From NCBI GenBank assembly GCA_000433475.1, contig HF993101.1, positions 11,889 to 75,888 on the forward strand: a stretch of DNA of 64,000 nt. Reading direction: 5' to 3'. Shown piece after piece: positions 1 to 8,027 of this stretch. A program made the translations under genes and the position numbers. Numbering within the stretch: position 1 is the stretch's first letter; each line of letters begins with the position of its first letter. Source of the stretch: Mycoplasma sp. CAG:956. GTDB taxonomy: Bacteria; Bacillota_I; Bacilli_A; RF39; UBA660. The notes below the pieces were generated by a model. The model was given only the letters and a program-made list of their open reading frames with translations, was not told the origin of the DNA and did not search any database.

Positions 1-2
1 AG

Positions 3-362
3 ATTGGAAATATTTCTACTTTTAAAGTTTTAGATGCCCTAGATAGTGATTTAAAAGTATATTTTTTACCTGATGTTGAAAAAGGCAAAACTAAAAATGA
101 ATGGACTGCTAGTTTAAAAGTATATTATGAAATCGATAAAATTAAACATAAATATATAACTTTAGAAGATTCTAGTGGTAAGTTTGAAATTCAAAATGAA
201 GAATTAATTTATTATCGTACTAAGATTAATGAAAAGAGTGATGATATTAAAATACCTAATGTTTCTAATTTTGTTATTAAAAATAAGAAGTTGATTTTAA
301 AAGATAATTATTTAAGTAATTATGAACAAAGTATAGTTCTTAAGGAGGCTAGTGATGAGTAA
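3..362 (+). CDS. 3' end of an unrecognised protein (truncated by window edge)
   Basis: An open frame enters from the left edge and stops at TAA 360-362. No start is visible. The last 119 residues are hydrophilic and rich in Lys, Asp and Asn, with beta-strand-like stretches such as VYFLPDVEKG and ITLEDSSGKFEI. I do not recognise the family. Its final codons overlap the next gene by 8 bp (ATGAGTAA), and the AAGGAGG that serves that gene lies inside this frame, so the two are probably co-translated. It could be the C-terminal part of a large membrane or exported protein. Confidence 0.6.
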   Translation: MGNISTFKVLDALDSDLKVYFLPDVEKGKTKNEWTASLKVYYEIDKIKHKYITLEDSSGKFEIQNEELIYYRTKINEKSDDIKIPNVSNFVIKNKKLILKDNYLSNYEQSIVLKEASDE

Positions 363-1473
363 GCTAATTCTTAAATTAAAACAAAATATTTTTCTTATAA
401 CAGGAATATTTATAATTTTTAATATTATTTTAAGTTTTGTTCTCTATTTATTTAATATTCGTTTTAGAATGTGGGTAATTAATATTATTATACTTCTATC
501 TTTAATTAGTATAAGTATTGGCATTATAAAAAGTATTTGTAATAAAACTTGGCGAGAAAGAATTAATATTATATGTTGTTTAATATGTTTTTTTCTGTTT
601 ATAATTTTATTAATAGTATTCATGCCATTTATAGCTATTATTGCTTTATATAAAATACCAATTGAGCATACTGTTACTTTAGATAATAAAAAATATGTAG
701 CTGTAGTTAATTCTTTTATTAAATATGTTGATGTTAATTATTATAATTATTATGGTCCTTTTTTAATGGGGACTAAAGTTAAAATAAATGGAAATTTTGG
801 AAAAATTACTAGTGACCCATATATTAGTAATGAAGATTCTTTGGAGGTTTATTATACTTATTATGATGATAATGGGAATATTGTAGCAAGAGCAAGAGAT
901 GTCTTAAAGAGGGATAAAAAGAAAAAGTTAATTAGTACTGATAGAGAAGATATTTATAACTATGATAATTCATATAATGAAAGTGATTACTATTTATTAC
1001 CTGAAGAGGCAGAGGTATTATATGAAAAGAAGTTTGATAAAACGGTTTTAAGATTTGTTAAAGTTGATAATGCTTTAGGGCAAAAATTACTGGTAAAAGT
1101 AGTAAAAAGCATGGATGGTGGTAAAAACTTTTATTATATAACTGATGGTAGTATTCAAGTGAAAAGTGATGCAAGATATGAATTTTTAACTAGGAATTTA
1201 GGATTTGCTTCTTATGATAAAATCTATTTCGATGGGCGAGTTGGTGGTTTAAAAGTTACCAGTGATGGTGGTAAAACTTTTTATGATGCTAATTTTATTT
1301 ATAAGAATACTGGCATCGAATTTATTACGATTGAAGATTTACCTTATTATGAAGAAGATACATTAAAAATTAAATGTTCTGTCTATGAGAAAAGGGATGA
1401 TGGTAGTGGTTATGAAGATAAGAAAATAATTTTTATAAGTAAAGATAAGGGATTAAATTGGCAGTTACAATAA
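355..1473 (+). CDS. Membrane protein with Asp-box (BNR) repeats
   Basis: A 372-residue protein. The ATG at 355 is preferred over the GTG at 352 because AAGGAGG at 342-348 then has a 6-nt spacing. The N-terminus has about three hydrophobic segments (residues about 10-35, 40-60 and 75-105), followed by an extracellular or soluble beta-rich part. Three motifs resemble the sialidase/BNR Asp-box S-x-D-x-G-x-x-[WF]: SMDGGKNF, TSDGGKTF and SKDKGLNW. Asp-boxes are structural turns of beta-propellers and do not by themselves show enzyme activity. The gene is translationally coupled to the truncated upstream gene. Function unknown; a membrane-anchored propeller-like protein is the most that can be said. 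Confidence 0.7.
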   Translation: MSKLILKLKQNIFLITGIFIIFNIILSFVLYLFNIRFRMWVINIIILLSLISISIGIIKSICNKTWRERINIICCLICFFLFIILLIVFMPFIAIIALYKIPIEHTVTLDNKKYVAVVNSFIKYVDVNYYNYYGPFLMGTKVKINGNFGKITSDPYISNEDSLEVYYTYYDDNGNIVARARDVLKRDKKKKLISTDREDIYNYDNSYNESDYYLLPEEAEVLYEKKFDKTVLRFVKVDNALGQKLLVKVVKSMDGGKNFYYITDGSIQVKSDARYEFLTRNLGFASYDKIYFDGRVGGLKVTSDGGKTFYDANFIYKNTGIEFITIEDLPYYEEDTLKIKCSVYEKRDDGSGYEDKKIIFISKDKGLNWQLQ

Positions 1474-1511
1474 GTATTGTTTTGATGGTATTATTTTCTA
1501 GCAAATGCTGA

Positions 1512-1808
1512 GACGGGTTTTTAGATGAAAAAAGAAATAAACAAGATGGTACTTATTTTATGGTCTTTTATAATAATAATTATTGGGTTAAAAAAATATT
1601 ATATAAGGCAAGCATTGATGTAGTAGAATGTGGCATAAAAGCTGCCTCTACCGCAGTGGTATCAGGAGTTGATGGTTGTGCTATGCCTAGAATTAGAGAA
1701 AGAATAGTAATCAAAATCAATAAACCCTTTCTTTTCTTTATTAGAAATAAAAATAATGGTGAAATAATATTTATGGGTACTGTTTATAAACCAGAGACAA
1801 GAGATTAA
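1512..1808 (+). pseudogene. Serpin C-terminal remnant
   Basis: The open frame begins after a TGA at 1509. It has an internal ATG at 1560 but no convincing ribosome site. It carries the C-terminal third of a serpin (serine protease inhibitor): the hinge of the reactive-centre loop (VVECGIKAASTAVV, family pattern E-x-G-T-E-A-A-A-A-T) and the conserved distal strands INKPFLFFIRNKNNGEIIFM and GTVYKP. An intact serpin is about 350-400 residues, and only about 80-99 remain, so the body of the fold is missing. It is therefore called a 5'-truncated gene relic. Expression of an 82-residue product from ATG 1560 cannot be excluded, but it could not fold as a serpin. Confidence 0.75.
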
Positions 1809-1861
1809 TATTGACTTCTTACTTCAAATATATTACGCTTTAAGTAGCATAGGAGATAGTT

Positions 1862-2218
1862 ATGAAAAAATATAAGTTTGCAGTTGTTTTTGTTATAGTT
1901 ACTATTTTCTTTATTATGTTTGGTTTCTTTTATGATAAAAGTAATAAAAATACTAATAAACAAATAACTACATATGATAGAAAAGTAATGGATATTAAAA
2001 ATACTTCTAAAAGTGATGATGTATGTGCCGATGCCTTAGAAGAATTTTATCAAGATGATAAATACAAATACTCATTTCCTTGTATGATGAGTAGTAAAAT
2101 TATTGTTTATTTTAATGATGGAACTCAAGAATATGTAAGAGATGCTTTAAATAAAAAAGATATTACTATTAGTGATTTAGATAAGTATGAAATAAAGTAT
2201 TTAAAGGAAGAAAAGTAA
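1862..2218 (+). CDS. Small membrane-anchored hypothetical protein
   Basis: A 118-residue protein with AGGAG at 1851-1855 before the ATG. The N-terminus is a single hydrophobic segment (FAVVFVIVTIFFIMFGFF, about residues 6-23) behind a short basic start. A polar Lys/Asn linker follows, then a small domain with two cysteines that could form a disulfide outside the membrane. No family is recognised. It lies between the serpin relic and thiI and is closed by its own terminator at 2213-2245, so it is probably a single-gene unit. Membrane anchoring is inferred from hydrophobicity only. Confidence 0.55.
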   Translation: MKKYKFAVVFVIVTIFFIMFGFFYDKSNKNTNKQITTYDRKVMDIKNTSKSDDVCADALEEFYQDDKYKYSFPCMMSSKIIVYFNDGTQEYVRDALNKKDITISDLDKYEIKYLKEEK

Positions 2219-2245
2219 GTTTTAAGAAGAAGACTTGCTTTTTTT
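2213..2245 (+). terminator. Intrinsic terminator
   Basis: AAGTAAGT at 2213-2220 pairs with ACTTGCTT at 2233-2240 (one G-U pair), followed by a run of T. The stem overlaps the end of the preceding gene. Confidence 0.75.
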
Positions 2246-2292
2246 CTTGTTATTTATTATTACTTTTGCTAAACTAAGTGAGGTGAGAAATT

Positions 2293-3480
2293 ATGCAAAA
2301 ACTTATAATTATTAAATATGGAGAGTTAACAACTAAAAAAGATAATATTAATTTCTTTTTAAAAGCATTAAAAAAGAATGTTGAAGATGCTTTAAGTAAT
2401 ATAGATCATACTACTAGTTATGATGCTTCTAGAATGTTTATAAAGACTACTGATTTTGATAAGACTATTGAAAAGTTAAAATGTGTTTTTGGGATTCATA
2501 AGATGACTATTGCTTATGAACTTAGTAATGATTTAGAAAGTATAAAAGAAGCTTTAATAAGTCTTTTAAATGATAAAGATTTTAAAACATTTAAAGTAGT
2601 TGTTAAAAGATCATATAAGAAATATCCAGGTAGTAGTATGGAAATAGCCGCTACTTTAGGTGGTCATATTTTAAAGAATATTCAAGATAAAAAAGTAGAT
2701 GTTCATAATCCGGATTTAGAAGTTAATGTCGAGATTAGAAAAGACTTTAGTTATATTTATTTTGAAGATATTTTAGGTATTGGTGGTTATCCTGTAGGAG
2801 TTGCTGGTAAGGGCTTACTTATGTTAAGTGGGGGTATAGATTCTCCTGTTAGTGGCTATATGGCAATTAAAAGAGGAGTAAAGATAGAATGTATTTACTT
2901 TGAGGCACCTCCTCATACTTCAAAAGAAGCTAGAAATAAAGTTTTAGAACTAGCAAGAAAGTTATCTGTATATAATGATTCTTATGTTAAAGTACATATT
3001 ATTAACTTTACAGAGATAGAAGAATCTATTTATAAAAATATTCCTAATGATTATTTAATTACCATTATGCGAAGAATGATGTATCGAATAAGTGCTATTA
3101 TAGCTAGTAGAAGTAATTGTAAGGTTTTAGTAAATGGAGAAAGTATTGGTCAAGTAGCTAGTCAAACTTTAAATAGTATGAGTTGTATTAATGAAGTTGT
3201 AAAAATGCCAGTAATAAGACCAGTTGCTTGTTTTGATAAATTAGAGATAATTGAATTAGCCAGAAAGATTGGTACTTATGAAACTTCTATTTTACCATTT
3301 GAAGATTGTTGTACTATTTTTGTACCTAAACATCCGGTAATTAATCCTTTATTAAGTAAATGTTATCTGTATGAAGAGTTAATTAATTATAAAGATATGA
3401 TTCATACTTGTGTTAAAAACAGGGAAGTTATTACGGTAAAACCAAATGAAGTAAATAGCGAATTTGATGATGTTTTATAG
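2293..3480 (+). CDS. thiI: tRNA 4-thiouridine synthase ThiI
   Basis: A 395-residue sulfurtransferase that adenylates and thiolates U8 of tRNA and can also feed sulfur to thiamine synthesis. The N-terminal ferredoxin-like part (KYGELTTKK) is followed by a THUMP domain (about 60-165) and a PP-loop ATP pyrophosphatase with the signature SGGIDSP at about 179-185. The C-terminus ends after CCTIFVPKHP, so the protein lacks the rhodanese domain of E. coli ThiI, as is usual in Bacilli (about 400 residues). The start is supported by GAGGTGAG just upstream. The cysteine desulfurase partner that normally sits next to thiI (NifZ/IscS-like) is not adjacent here. Confidence 0.95.
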   Translation: MQKLIIIKYGELTTKKDNINFFLKALKKNVEDALSNIDHTTSYDASRMFIKTTDFDKTIEKLKCVFGIHKMTIAYELSNDLESIKEALISLLNDKDFKTFKVVVKRSYKKYPGSSMEIAATLGGHILKNIQDKKVDVHNPDLEVNVEIRKDFSYIYFEDILGIGGYPVGVAGKGLLMLSGGIDSPVSGYMAIKRGVKIECIYFEAPPHTSKEARNKVLELARKLSVYNDSYVKVHIINFTEIEESIYKNIPNDYLITIMRRMMYRISAIIASRSNCKVLVNGESIGQVASQTLNSMSCINEVVKMPVIRPVACFDKLEIIELARKIGTYETSILPFEDCCTIFVPKHPVINPLLSKCYLYEELINYKDMIHTCVKNREVITVKPNEVNSEFDDVL

Positions 3481-3495
3481 AGAAAGTGGCTCTTG

Positions 3496-3534
3496 ATAAT
3501 CTAATGGGGAGTTTATAGTTCCCCACTAGATTAT
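3496..3534. repeat. Strong hairpin downstream of thiI
   Basis: Arms 3496-3510 and 3520-3534 are complementary over 15 bp with one mismatch (TGGGGA/TCCCCA at the inner end), around a 9-nt loop. No T-run follows, so it is not a standard intrinsic terminator. It could be an mRNA processing or 3'-end stabilising structure, or a relic of a mobile element. The 3481-3740 interval holds only this and the terminator at 3670-3695. Confidence 0.7.
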
Positions 3535-3669
3535 TGATAGCCTATGTTTACGTAAATGCTATTAAAGATTTAGTGGCAAAGTATGTAGAAAAAGAAATTG
3601 AGTAAGATTTTAAGTTATATTCCAAATTAATATTAGTTTTAAAAGAAAAATGTTTTAAAAATTAAAAAT

Positions 3670-3695
3670 AAAGTAGGATTTGTTCCTGCTTTTTT
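3670..3695 (+). terminator. Intrinsic terminator
   Basis: AAAGTAGGA (3670-3678) pairs with TCCTGCTTT (3684-3692), one G-U pair, followed by T to 3695. It lies before the small gene at 3741. Confidence 0.75.
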
Positions 3696-3740
3696 CGTAT
3701 AAAAAGATATTTTATAAACATACTAAAAATGGTGATATGT

Positions 3741-3935
3741 ATGCAAGTAAAATATAGTAAAAATAAAACAAGAGAGTTTATTTATTTAGATGATTTAAAA
3801 AAAAGATATAGTGATACTGTAAATGAGTATGGATATAATTTTGATAATACCCATATAGATGAAGAAGCACTAGAATTACAGGCTTATAGACCGAAAAATA
3901 TCGTAAATAAGGATTTTTTTATTATTAAAAGATAG
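3741..3935 (+). CDS. Small hypothetical protein (64 aa)
   Basis: ATG 3741 is preferred over the in-frame ATG at 3729 because GGTGA at 3731-3735 then acts as ribosome site with a 5-nt gap. The product is a small soluble, charged protein (start MQVKYSKNKTREFIYLDD) with no membrane segment and no motif I recognise. It sits between two transcription punctuation points: the terminator ending at 3695 and the -10 TATAAT at 3956-3961 before ackA. It therefore seems to be its own unit. Confidence 0.5.
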   Translation: MQVKYSKNKTREFIYLDDLKKRYSDTVNEYGYNFDNTHIDEEALELQAYRPKNIVNKDFFIIKR

Positions 3936-3979
3936 ATATTATTTCTAAACTTTAGTATAATGGACTAGAGGTGGAAAAA

Positions 3980-5167
3980 ATGAAAATATTATCAGTAAAT
4001 GCCGGTAGTAGTTCTTTAAAATTTCAATTATATGAAATGCCTGAGGCTAAAGTGTTAATTTCAGGAATATTTGAAAGAATTGGAATTAATGATGGTATTT
4101 ATACAATTAAACAAAATGGTAAAAAGGAAGAATATCAAGCTGAATTAAAAGATCATAGTGTAGCAGTAGATATTTTACTTAAAACTCTTTTAGAAAAGGG
4201 AGTTATTAAAGATTTAGATGAGATTAAGGGTGTTGGACATCGCCTAGTACATGGTGGAGATAAGTATAATAAGTCTGTTATTATTGATGATGATGTTATG
4301 GAACAATTAAGAAAACTTATTCCACTTGCACCTTTACATAATCCTGCTAATATTATGGGAGTTGAAGCTTTCCAAAAGGCTATTCCTAATGCCCTACAAG
4401 TAGGATGTTTTGATACAGCTTTTCATCAAACTATGGATGAAGATCAATATATTTATCCAGTTCCTTATGAATGGTATGAAAAGTATGGGATTAGAAAATA
4501 TGGTTTTCACGGTTTAAGCCATAAGTATATATCAGAGAGGGCTTCTGAAATACTTGACCGTAAGTATTGCAATGTTATTGTTTGCCATATTGGTTCAGGT
4601 GGTTCAATTTCAGCTGTTCGTGATGGTAAATGTATTGATACAACAATGGGCTTTACTCCAAATGCAGGTATTGTTATGGGGTCTCGTTGTGGTGATATAG
4701 ATTATTCTATTATTCCTTATATTATGAAAGAGACTGGTATGTCTTTAGAAGAAGTAGATAAGATTTTAAATAAGAAGAGTGGTATGTTAGGTATCAGTGG
4801 TATTTCTAGTGATTTTAGAGATATTGAAGCTCAAATTAGTAATGGTAATCATAAAGCTATTTTAGCTCATCACTTACTAGTAAATTCTATTGTAAAATAT
4901 ATAGCTCAATATTATGTTGAATTAGGTGGATGCGATATGTTAGTATTTACCGCTGGAGTTGGTGAAAATTCTGCTCATGTTCGTCGTATGATTGTTGATA
5001 GATTAGGGGCTTTAGGTATTAAGATTGACCGTGAAAAAAATGAAGCCACTAGATTTGGTAAAGAAGGCATTATTTCTTCTGTTAACTCATCAGTACCTAT
5101 TTATGTAATACCAACTGATGAAGAAGTTATGATTGCTAGAGATACATATAGTTTTCTTAATAATTAG
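3980..5167 (+). CDS. ackA: Acetate kinase
   Basis: A 395-residue cytosolic enzyme that converts acetyl phosphate and ADP to acetate and ATP, the energy-conserving last step of acetate fermentation. Family motifs are in order: VNAGSSSLKFQ at the N-terminus, VGHRLVHGG, RKYGFHGLSHKY, and the nucleotide/phosphate-binding HIGSGGSISAV and GIVMGSRCGDID. The length is typical. ATG 3980 is chosen over the GTG at 3971, which lies within the GAGGTGG ribosome site. A TATAAT at 3956-3961 suggests a very short leader. The phosphotransacetylase partner is not in the window. Only 14 bp separate it from nrnA. Confidence 0.97.
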   Translation: MKILSVNAGSSSLKFQLYEMPEAKVLISGIFERIGINDGIYTIKQNGKKEEYQAELKDHSVAVDILLKTLLEKGVIKDLDEIKGVGHRLVHGGDKYNKSVIIDDDVMEQLRKLIPLAPLHNPANIMGVEAFQKAIPNALQVGCFDTAFHQTMDEDQYIYPVPYEWYEKYGIRKYGFHGLSHKYISERASEILDRKYCNVIVCHIGSGGSISAVRDGKCIDTTMGFTPNAGIVMGSRCGDIDYSIIPYIMKETGMSLEEVDKILNKKSGMLGISGISSDFRDIEAQISNGNHKAILAHHLLVNSIVKYIAQYYVELGGCDMLVFTAGVGENSAHVRRMIVDRLGALGIKIDREKNEATRFGKEGIISSVNSSVPIYVIPTDEEVMIARDTYSFLNN

Positions 5168-5181
5168 TCAGGAGTATTTTT

Positions 5182-6135
5182 GTGGTAAATCCAATATATA
5201 AAAAGATATATCAAAAGATAAAAAAATATGACACAATTGTAGTTGCTAGACATATTGGACCGGATCCTGATGCGGTAACTACCGAGATTGCTCTAAGAGA
5301 TAGTATTAGAGAGACTTTTCCTAATAAGAAAGTTTATGCTGTTGGTAGTGGTGTGGCTCGTTTTAAGACTTATGGAACTTTAGATAAAATAAATGAAGAT
5401 GAATTAGTTAATCCTTTATTAATTGTAGTTGATGTTCCTAATATCTATCGTATTGATGGAATAACTTTTAGTAAGTACAGTGAAGTTATAAAAATCGATC
5501 ACCATCCTTTTGAAGATAAAATGGGGGATGTTGAGCTAGTTGATACCACTAGTTGTTCAGCAGCTCAGTTAGTTACGGAATTAATATTTAATACAAAGTT
5601 AAAAATGCCACTACATGTAGCCGAAAACTTATTTTGTGGAATTGTATCCGATAGTGATAGATTCTTACTTCCGTATACTACTGCTAAGACTTTTAAGTTA
5701 GTAAGTCGTTTAATAGAAGAAACTAATTTAGATTTTTCAAAGTTATATGTTAAATTATATGAAAGACCACTTAATGAAATTAGATTCCAAGGTTATTTGG
5801 CTGAGAATTTAATTCTTACCGAAAATGGTTTTGCTTATATTAAAATAGATAATGAATTAATAGAAAAATTTGGTGTTGATAGTGGTACAGCTAGTAATAT
5901 GGTTAATAATTTTAATTTTATAAAAGAAGTTAAAGCCTGGGCTTTTATATCTTATGATACTAAAAATAAAGTTTATAAAGTAAATATTCGTAGTAGAGGT
6001 CCAGTTATTAATGAGATTGCTGCTAAGTATAATGGTGGTGGTCATGCCTTTGCAAGTGGCGTTAGAACACCTAATGAAGAAGATATTGATAATTTAATAA
6101 AAGACTTAGATGAAGTTTGTAAAGAGGAAAAGTAG
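5182..6135 (+). CDS. nrnA: DHH/DHHA1 nanoRNase / pAp phosphatase (NrnA-like)
   Basis: A 317-residue DHH-superfamily phosphoesterase starting at GTG 5182 with AGGAG at 5170-5174. The metal-binding motifs of the family are visible: GPDPDA at about residues 28-33, VVDVPN, the eponymous DHH in KIDHHPFED (about 108), and the C-terminal DHHA1 signature NGGGHAFASG (about 285-294). NrnA degrades oligoribonucleotides of 2-5 nt and dephosphorylates 3'-phosphoadenosine-5'-phosphate. An alternative is a cyclic-dinucleotide linear-product hydrolase of the same family. It follows ackA by 14 bp and ends inside its own terminator. Confidence 0.85.
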   Translation: MVNPIYKKIYQKIKKYDTIVVARHIGPDPDAVTTEIALRDSIRETFPNKKVYAVGSGVARFKTYGTLDKINEDELVNPLLIVVDVPNIYRIDGITFSKYSEVIKIDHHPFEDKMGDVELVDTTSCSAAQLVTELIFNTKLKMPLHVAENLFCGIVSDSDRFLLPYTTAKTFKLVSRLIEETNLDFSKLYVKLYERPLNEIRFQGYLAENLILTENGFAYIKIDNELIEKFGVDSGTASNMVNNFNFIKEVKAWAFISYDTKNKVYKVNIRSRGPVINEIAAKYNGGGHAFASGVRTPNEEDIDNLIKDLDEVCKEEK

Positions 6136-6152
6136 GGGAACCTGCTTTTTTT
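6128..6152 (+). terminator. Intrinsic terminator overlapping the nrnA stop
   Basis: AAAAGTAGG (6128-6136) and CCTGCTTTT (6141-6149) form a stem around a GGAA tetraloop, followed by T to 6152. The nrnA TAG stop is inside the 5' arm. Confidence 0.8.
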
Positions 6153-6198
6153 AGTATAAAATATTAGGTTTTGAGTAAAATATATTTTAACTTAAAAA

Positions 6199-6225
6199 TT
6201 TCATAGAGTTAAATACTCTATGAAA
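6199..6225 (+). repeat. Recombination-site-like inverted repeat, left copy, cassette 1
   Basis: A 10-bp arm TTTCATAGAG, the 7-bp core TTAAATA and the arm CTCTATGAAA. The exact reverse complement of all 27 bp occurs at 6463-6489. The palindromic arms around an asymmetric core have the layout of a tyrosine- or serine-recombinase crossover site. No T-run follows, which argues against a terminator. Confidence 0.75.
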
Positions 6226-6462
6226 CAGTATTTTCGTATCTTATTTTTAATTTATATATAAACTATATCATATAATTGTTTATATTGCTATAGGTAAGTG
6301 GCTTAATTTTTTATTAATTGTGGTCAAATTTCTAGTCAAAAATTTATGTAAAGTTGCTAGGTTTTTACTAGTTTTAATGCTGTAAAGCTTTTCTTGATTT
6401 TAAAATCTATTCTAGTCAAATTCATGGTCAAACAAGCTTTGATGCAAGTATTCACCTAACTT
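6226..6462. promoter_or_regulatory. Putative invertible segment, cassette 1 (237 bp)
   Basis: Non-coding segment between the two inverted sites. It contains two paired heptamers: GGTCAAA 6322-6328 with AGTCAAA 6334-6340, and AGTCAAA 6414-6420 with GGTCAAA 6426-6432. Each pair has a 12-bp period and the pairs start 92 bp apart. The reverse strand of the left pair reads TTGACT, 17 nt, TAATAA, a weak promoter-like match pointing away from the gene at 6588. Its ends resemble those of the 238-bp segment at 52676-52913. Inference: a DNA segment whose orientation controls the downstream gene. Confidence 0.5.
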
Positions 6463-6489
6463 TTTCATAGAGTATTTAACTCTATGAAA
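6463..6489 (-). repeat. Recombination-site-like inverted repeat, right copy, cassette 1
   Basis: Exact reverse complement of 6199-6225: same arms, core TATTTAA. It lies 98 bp upstream of the ATG at 6588. The sequence just outside (AAGTGTAAA) is also conserved beside the right site of cassette 2. Confidence 0.75.
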
Positions 6490-6587
6490 AGTGTAAAGTA
6501 TGTAAACAGGTATTCTAAAGATTTATTGGTTGTTTAGTATTAATTATTTTTAATTGGAAATAATAAAAATAGTAGAGGTTAAGTGCT

Positions 6588-7883
6588 ATGGCAAAGTTTG
6601 ATAGAAAAAAGACTTTAAAAAGAATGGAACTTAAAAGAAAGTTGAGAAATTATTCAAGATATGTATATATAGCAGTACCTTGTGTATTGTGTTGTTTATT
6701 GTGTTTGTATTTTGCTTACTCTAAATTCTTCATATCGGAGGGACAAGCCGTAATTAGAACGACTGTTGGTGATTTTATTTATGGTGATGTTGTAATTGGT
6801 GCTTATATTGATGGTGAGTATTCTAGTACAATTCCTGGTAAAAATGATGGCTATGCAGTAGAGAAAGTTGTTTGTGATAATGATGCAGTTGGAACGTGGA
6901 ATGTTGAAAAATGGGGATTATTAGTTAATAATTTAAGTAAAAGAACTAAATGTAACGTTTATTTTAAAAAATATCTTATCGCTGATAAAATTATTGAATT
7001 GGCCCAAAGTGATACAGTCAATTTTGCTAATGATGATCCCGATGGTAACATAAGATATATAGGAGCCAATCCGGATAATTATGTCTATTTTAACTGTAGT
7101 GATTATACTAATCAATCTGACAGCACCTGTGAAAAATGGCGTATAATTGGTTTATTTAATAATATAACTAAGTCTGATGGAACCAAGGAAAATTTAGTTA
7201 AAATTGTAAAATCAGAGAGTATAGGCACTATAGCTTGGGATGAAAATCTATCGGGTGGTTATTGGGCAAATGCTACCCTACAACAAAATTTAAACAGTGG
7301 AACATATTATACGACTACATTAAAAAACGATGTAACGAGAAGTAAAATAGAAAATGTAATGTGGAATTTAGGTGCGAGTTCAACAATTACCGATGTGACC
7401 GCAAAAATGTTTTATGAAAGAGAAAGAAGTGTAAACACCAATAATGATGAAATTTCGGCATGGACCGGTAAAGTAGGCTTGATTTATGCTAGCGATTATG
7501 GCTATGCAACATCTGGTGGTACCACTGCTAATAGAACTACTTGTTTGCAAACTGCGTTAAATAATTGGAAAAATTCTGATGTTTCTGATTGCAAAGATAA
7601 TAATTATTTATATAAATCTTCTCATGTACAATGGCTTTTAAATCTTTATGGTGATGCTAGAGATTTAAATGTTTTAAATATTGACATTAGAGGCAAAGTT
7701 AGCGATACTGCTAAATTTACTACATCTACTAGTACTAAAATTAAATATGAGCCACTGGAACCTGTAGTTCTTCCTAACAATCAAAATGTCAATGTATATC
7801 CATCACTTTATTTAAAATCTAACATCTCCATTAGTGCAGGTACAGGATCAAGTGGTGATCCATATCAGTTATCTATTAAATAA
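6588..7883 (+). CDS. Membrane-anchored surface protein, family A (copy 1)
   Basis: A 431-residue protein. A basic cytoplasmic start (KRMELKRKLRNYSRY) leads into one transmembrane anchor (about residues 25-46), giving an outside C-terminus. Next comes a small conserved domain (RTTVGDFIYGDVV ... KCNVYFKK), nearly identical to that in the genes at 51011 and 53022. The large C-terminal part has a WRIIGL motif, an ASDYGYA motif, and the family ending GTGSSGDPYQL. This ending resembles the G-D-G-T-x-x-N-P-Y tail of C-type-lectin/sulfatase-modifying-fold-like surface domains. No LPxTG is present. It sits behind putative invertible cassette 1, so phase-variable expression is plausible. Ligand unknown. 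Confidence 0.7.
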   Translation: MAKFDRKKTLKRMELKRKLRNYSRYVYIAVPCVLCCLLCLYFAYSKFFISEGQAVIRTTVGDFIYGDVVIGAYIDGEYSSTIPGKNDGYAVEKVVCDNDAVGTWNVEKWGLLVNNLSKRTKCNVYFKKYLIADKIIELAQSDTVNFANDDPDGNIRYIGANPDNYVYFNCSDYTNQSDSTCEKWRIIGLFNNITKSDGTKENLVKIVKSESIGTIAWDENLSGGYWANATLQQNLNSGTYYTTTLKNDVTRSKIENVMWNLGASSTITDVTAKMFYERERSVNTNNDEISAWTGKVGLIYASDYGYATSGGTTANRTTCLQTALNNWKNSDVSDCKDNNYLYKSSHVQWLLNLYGDARDLNVLNIDIRGKVSDTAKFTTSTSTKIKYEPLEPVVLPNNQNVNVYPSLYLKSNISISAGTGSSGDPYQLSIK

Positions 7884-7911
7884 AGTATTAGTTAAAAAGT
7901 TAAGATAGAAT

Positions 7912-7954
7912 ATGACATACAAATTTAATGACTTTTACTTAAATGTTATGTCAT
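7912..7954. repeat. Imperfect inverted repeat
   Basis: ATGACATA at 7912-7919 and TATGTCAT at 7947-7954 are perfect inverted arms, with further pairing inside (ATTTAA/TTAAAT). It lies just ahead of the terminator at 7968-7992 and may extend it as a 3'-end structure. Confidence 0.45.
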
Positions 7955-7967
7955 CAACCATATTGTT

Positions 7968-7992
7968 AAGTGAGGTTAATACCTTGCTTTTT
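7968..7992 (+). terminator. Intrinsic terminator
   Basis: AAGTGAGGT (7968-7976) pairs with ACCTTGCTT (7981-7989) through two G-U pairs, followed by T. It closes the gene at 6588. Confidence 0.65.
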
Positions 7993-8027
7993 ATTTAAAA
8001 TAAATATACTTAAAGAAAACAAATAAC

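Noticed and set aside
3519..3605. 29-codon start-less frame after thiI (ending AIKDLVAKYVEKEIE)
   Set aside because: No start codon or ribosome site, and no homologue recognised; too short to call even as a relic.
5857..6045. 62-codon frame on the minus strand
   Set aside because: Fully inside nrnA, which has all its catalytic motifs, and the frame has no ribosome site.
6199..6489. Reading the two inverted sites as ordinary terminators
   Set aside because: Neither hairpin is followed by a T-run, nrnA already has a terminator at 6128-6152, and the pair is an exact reverse complement including the asymmetric core.
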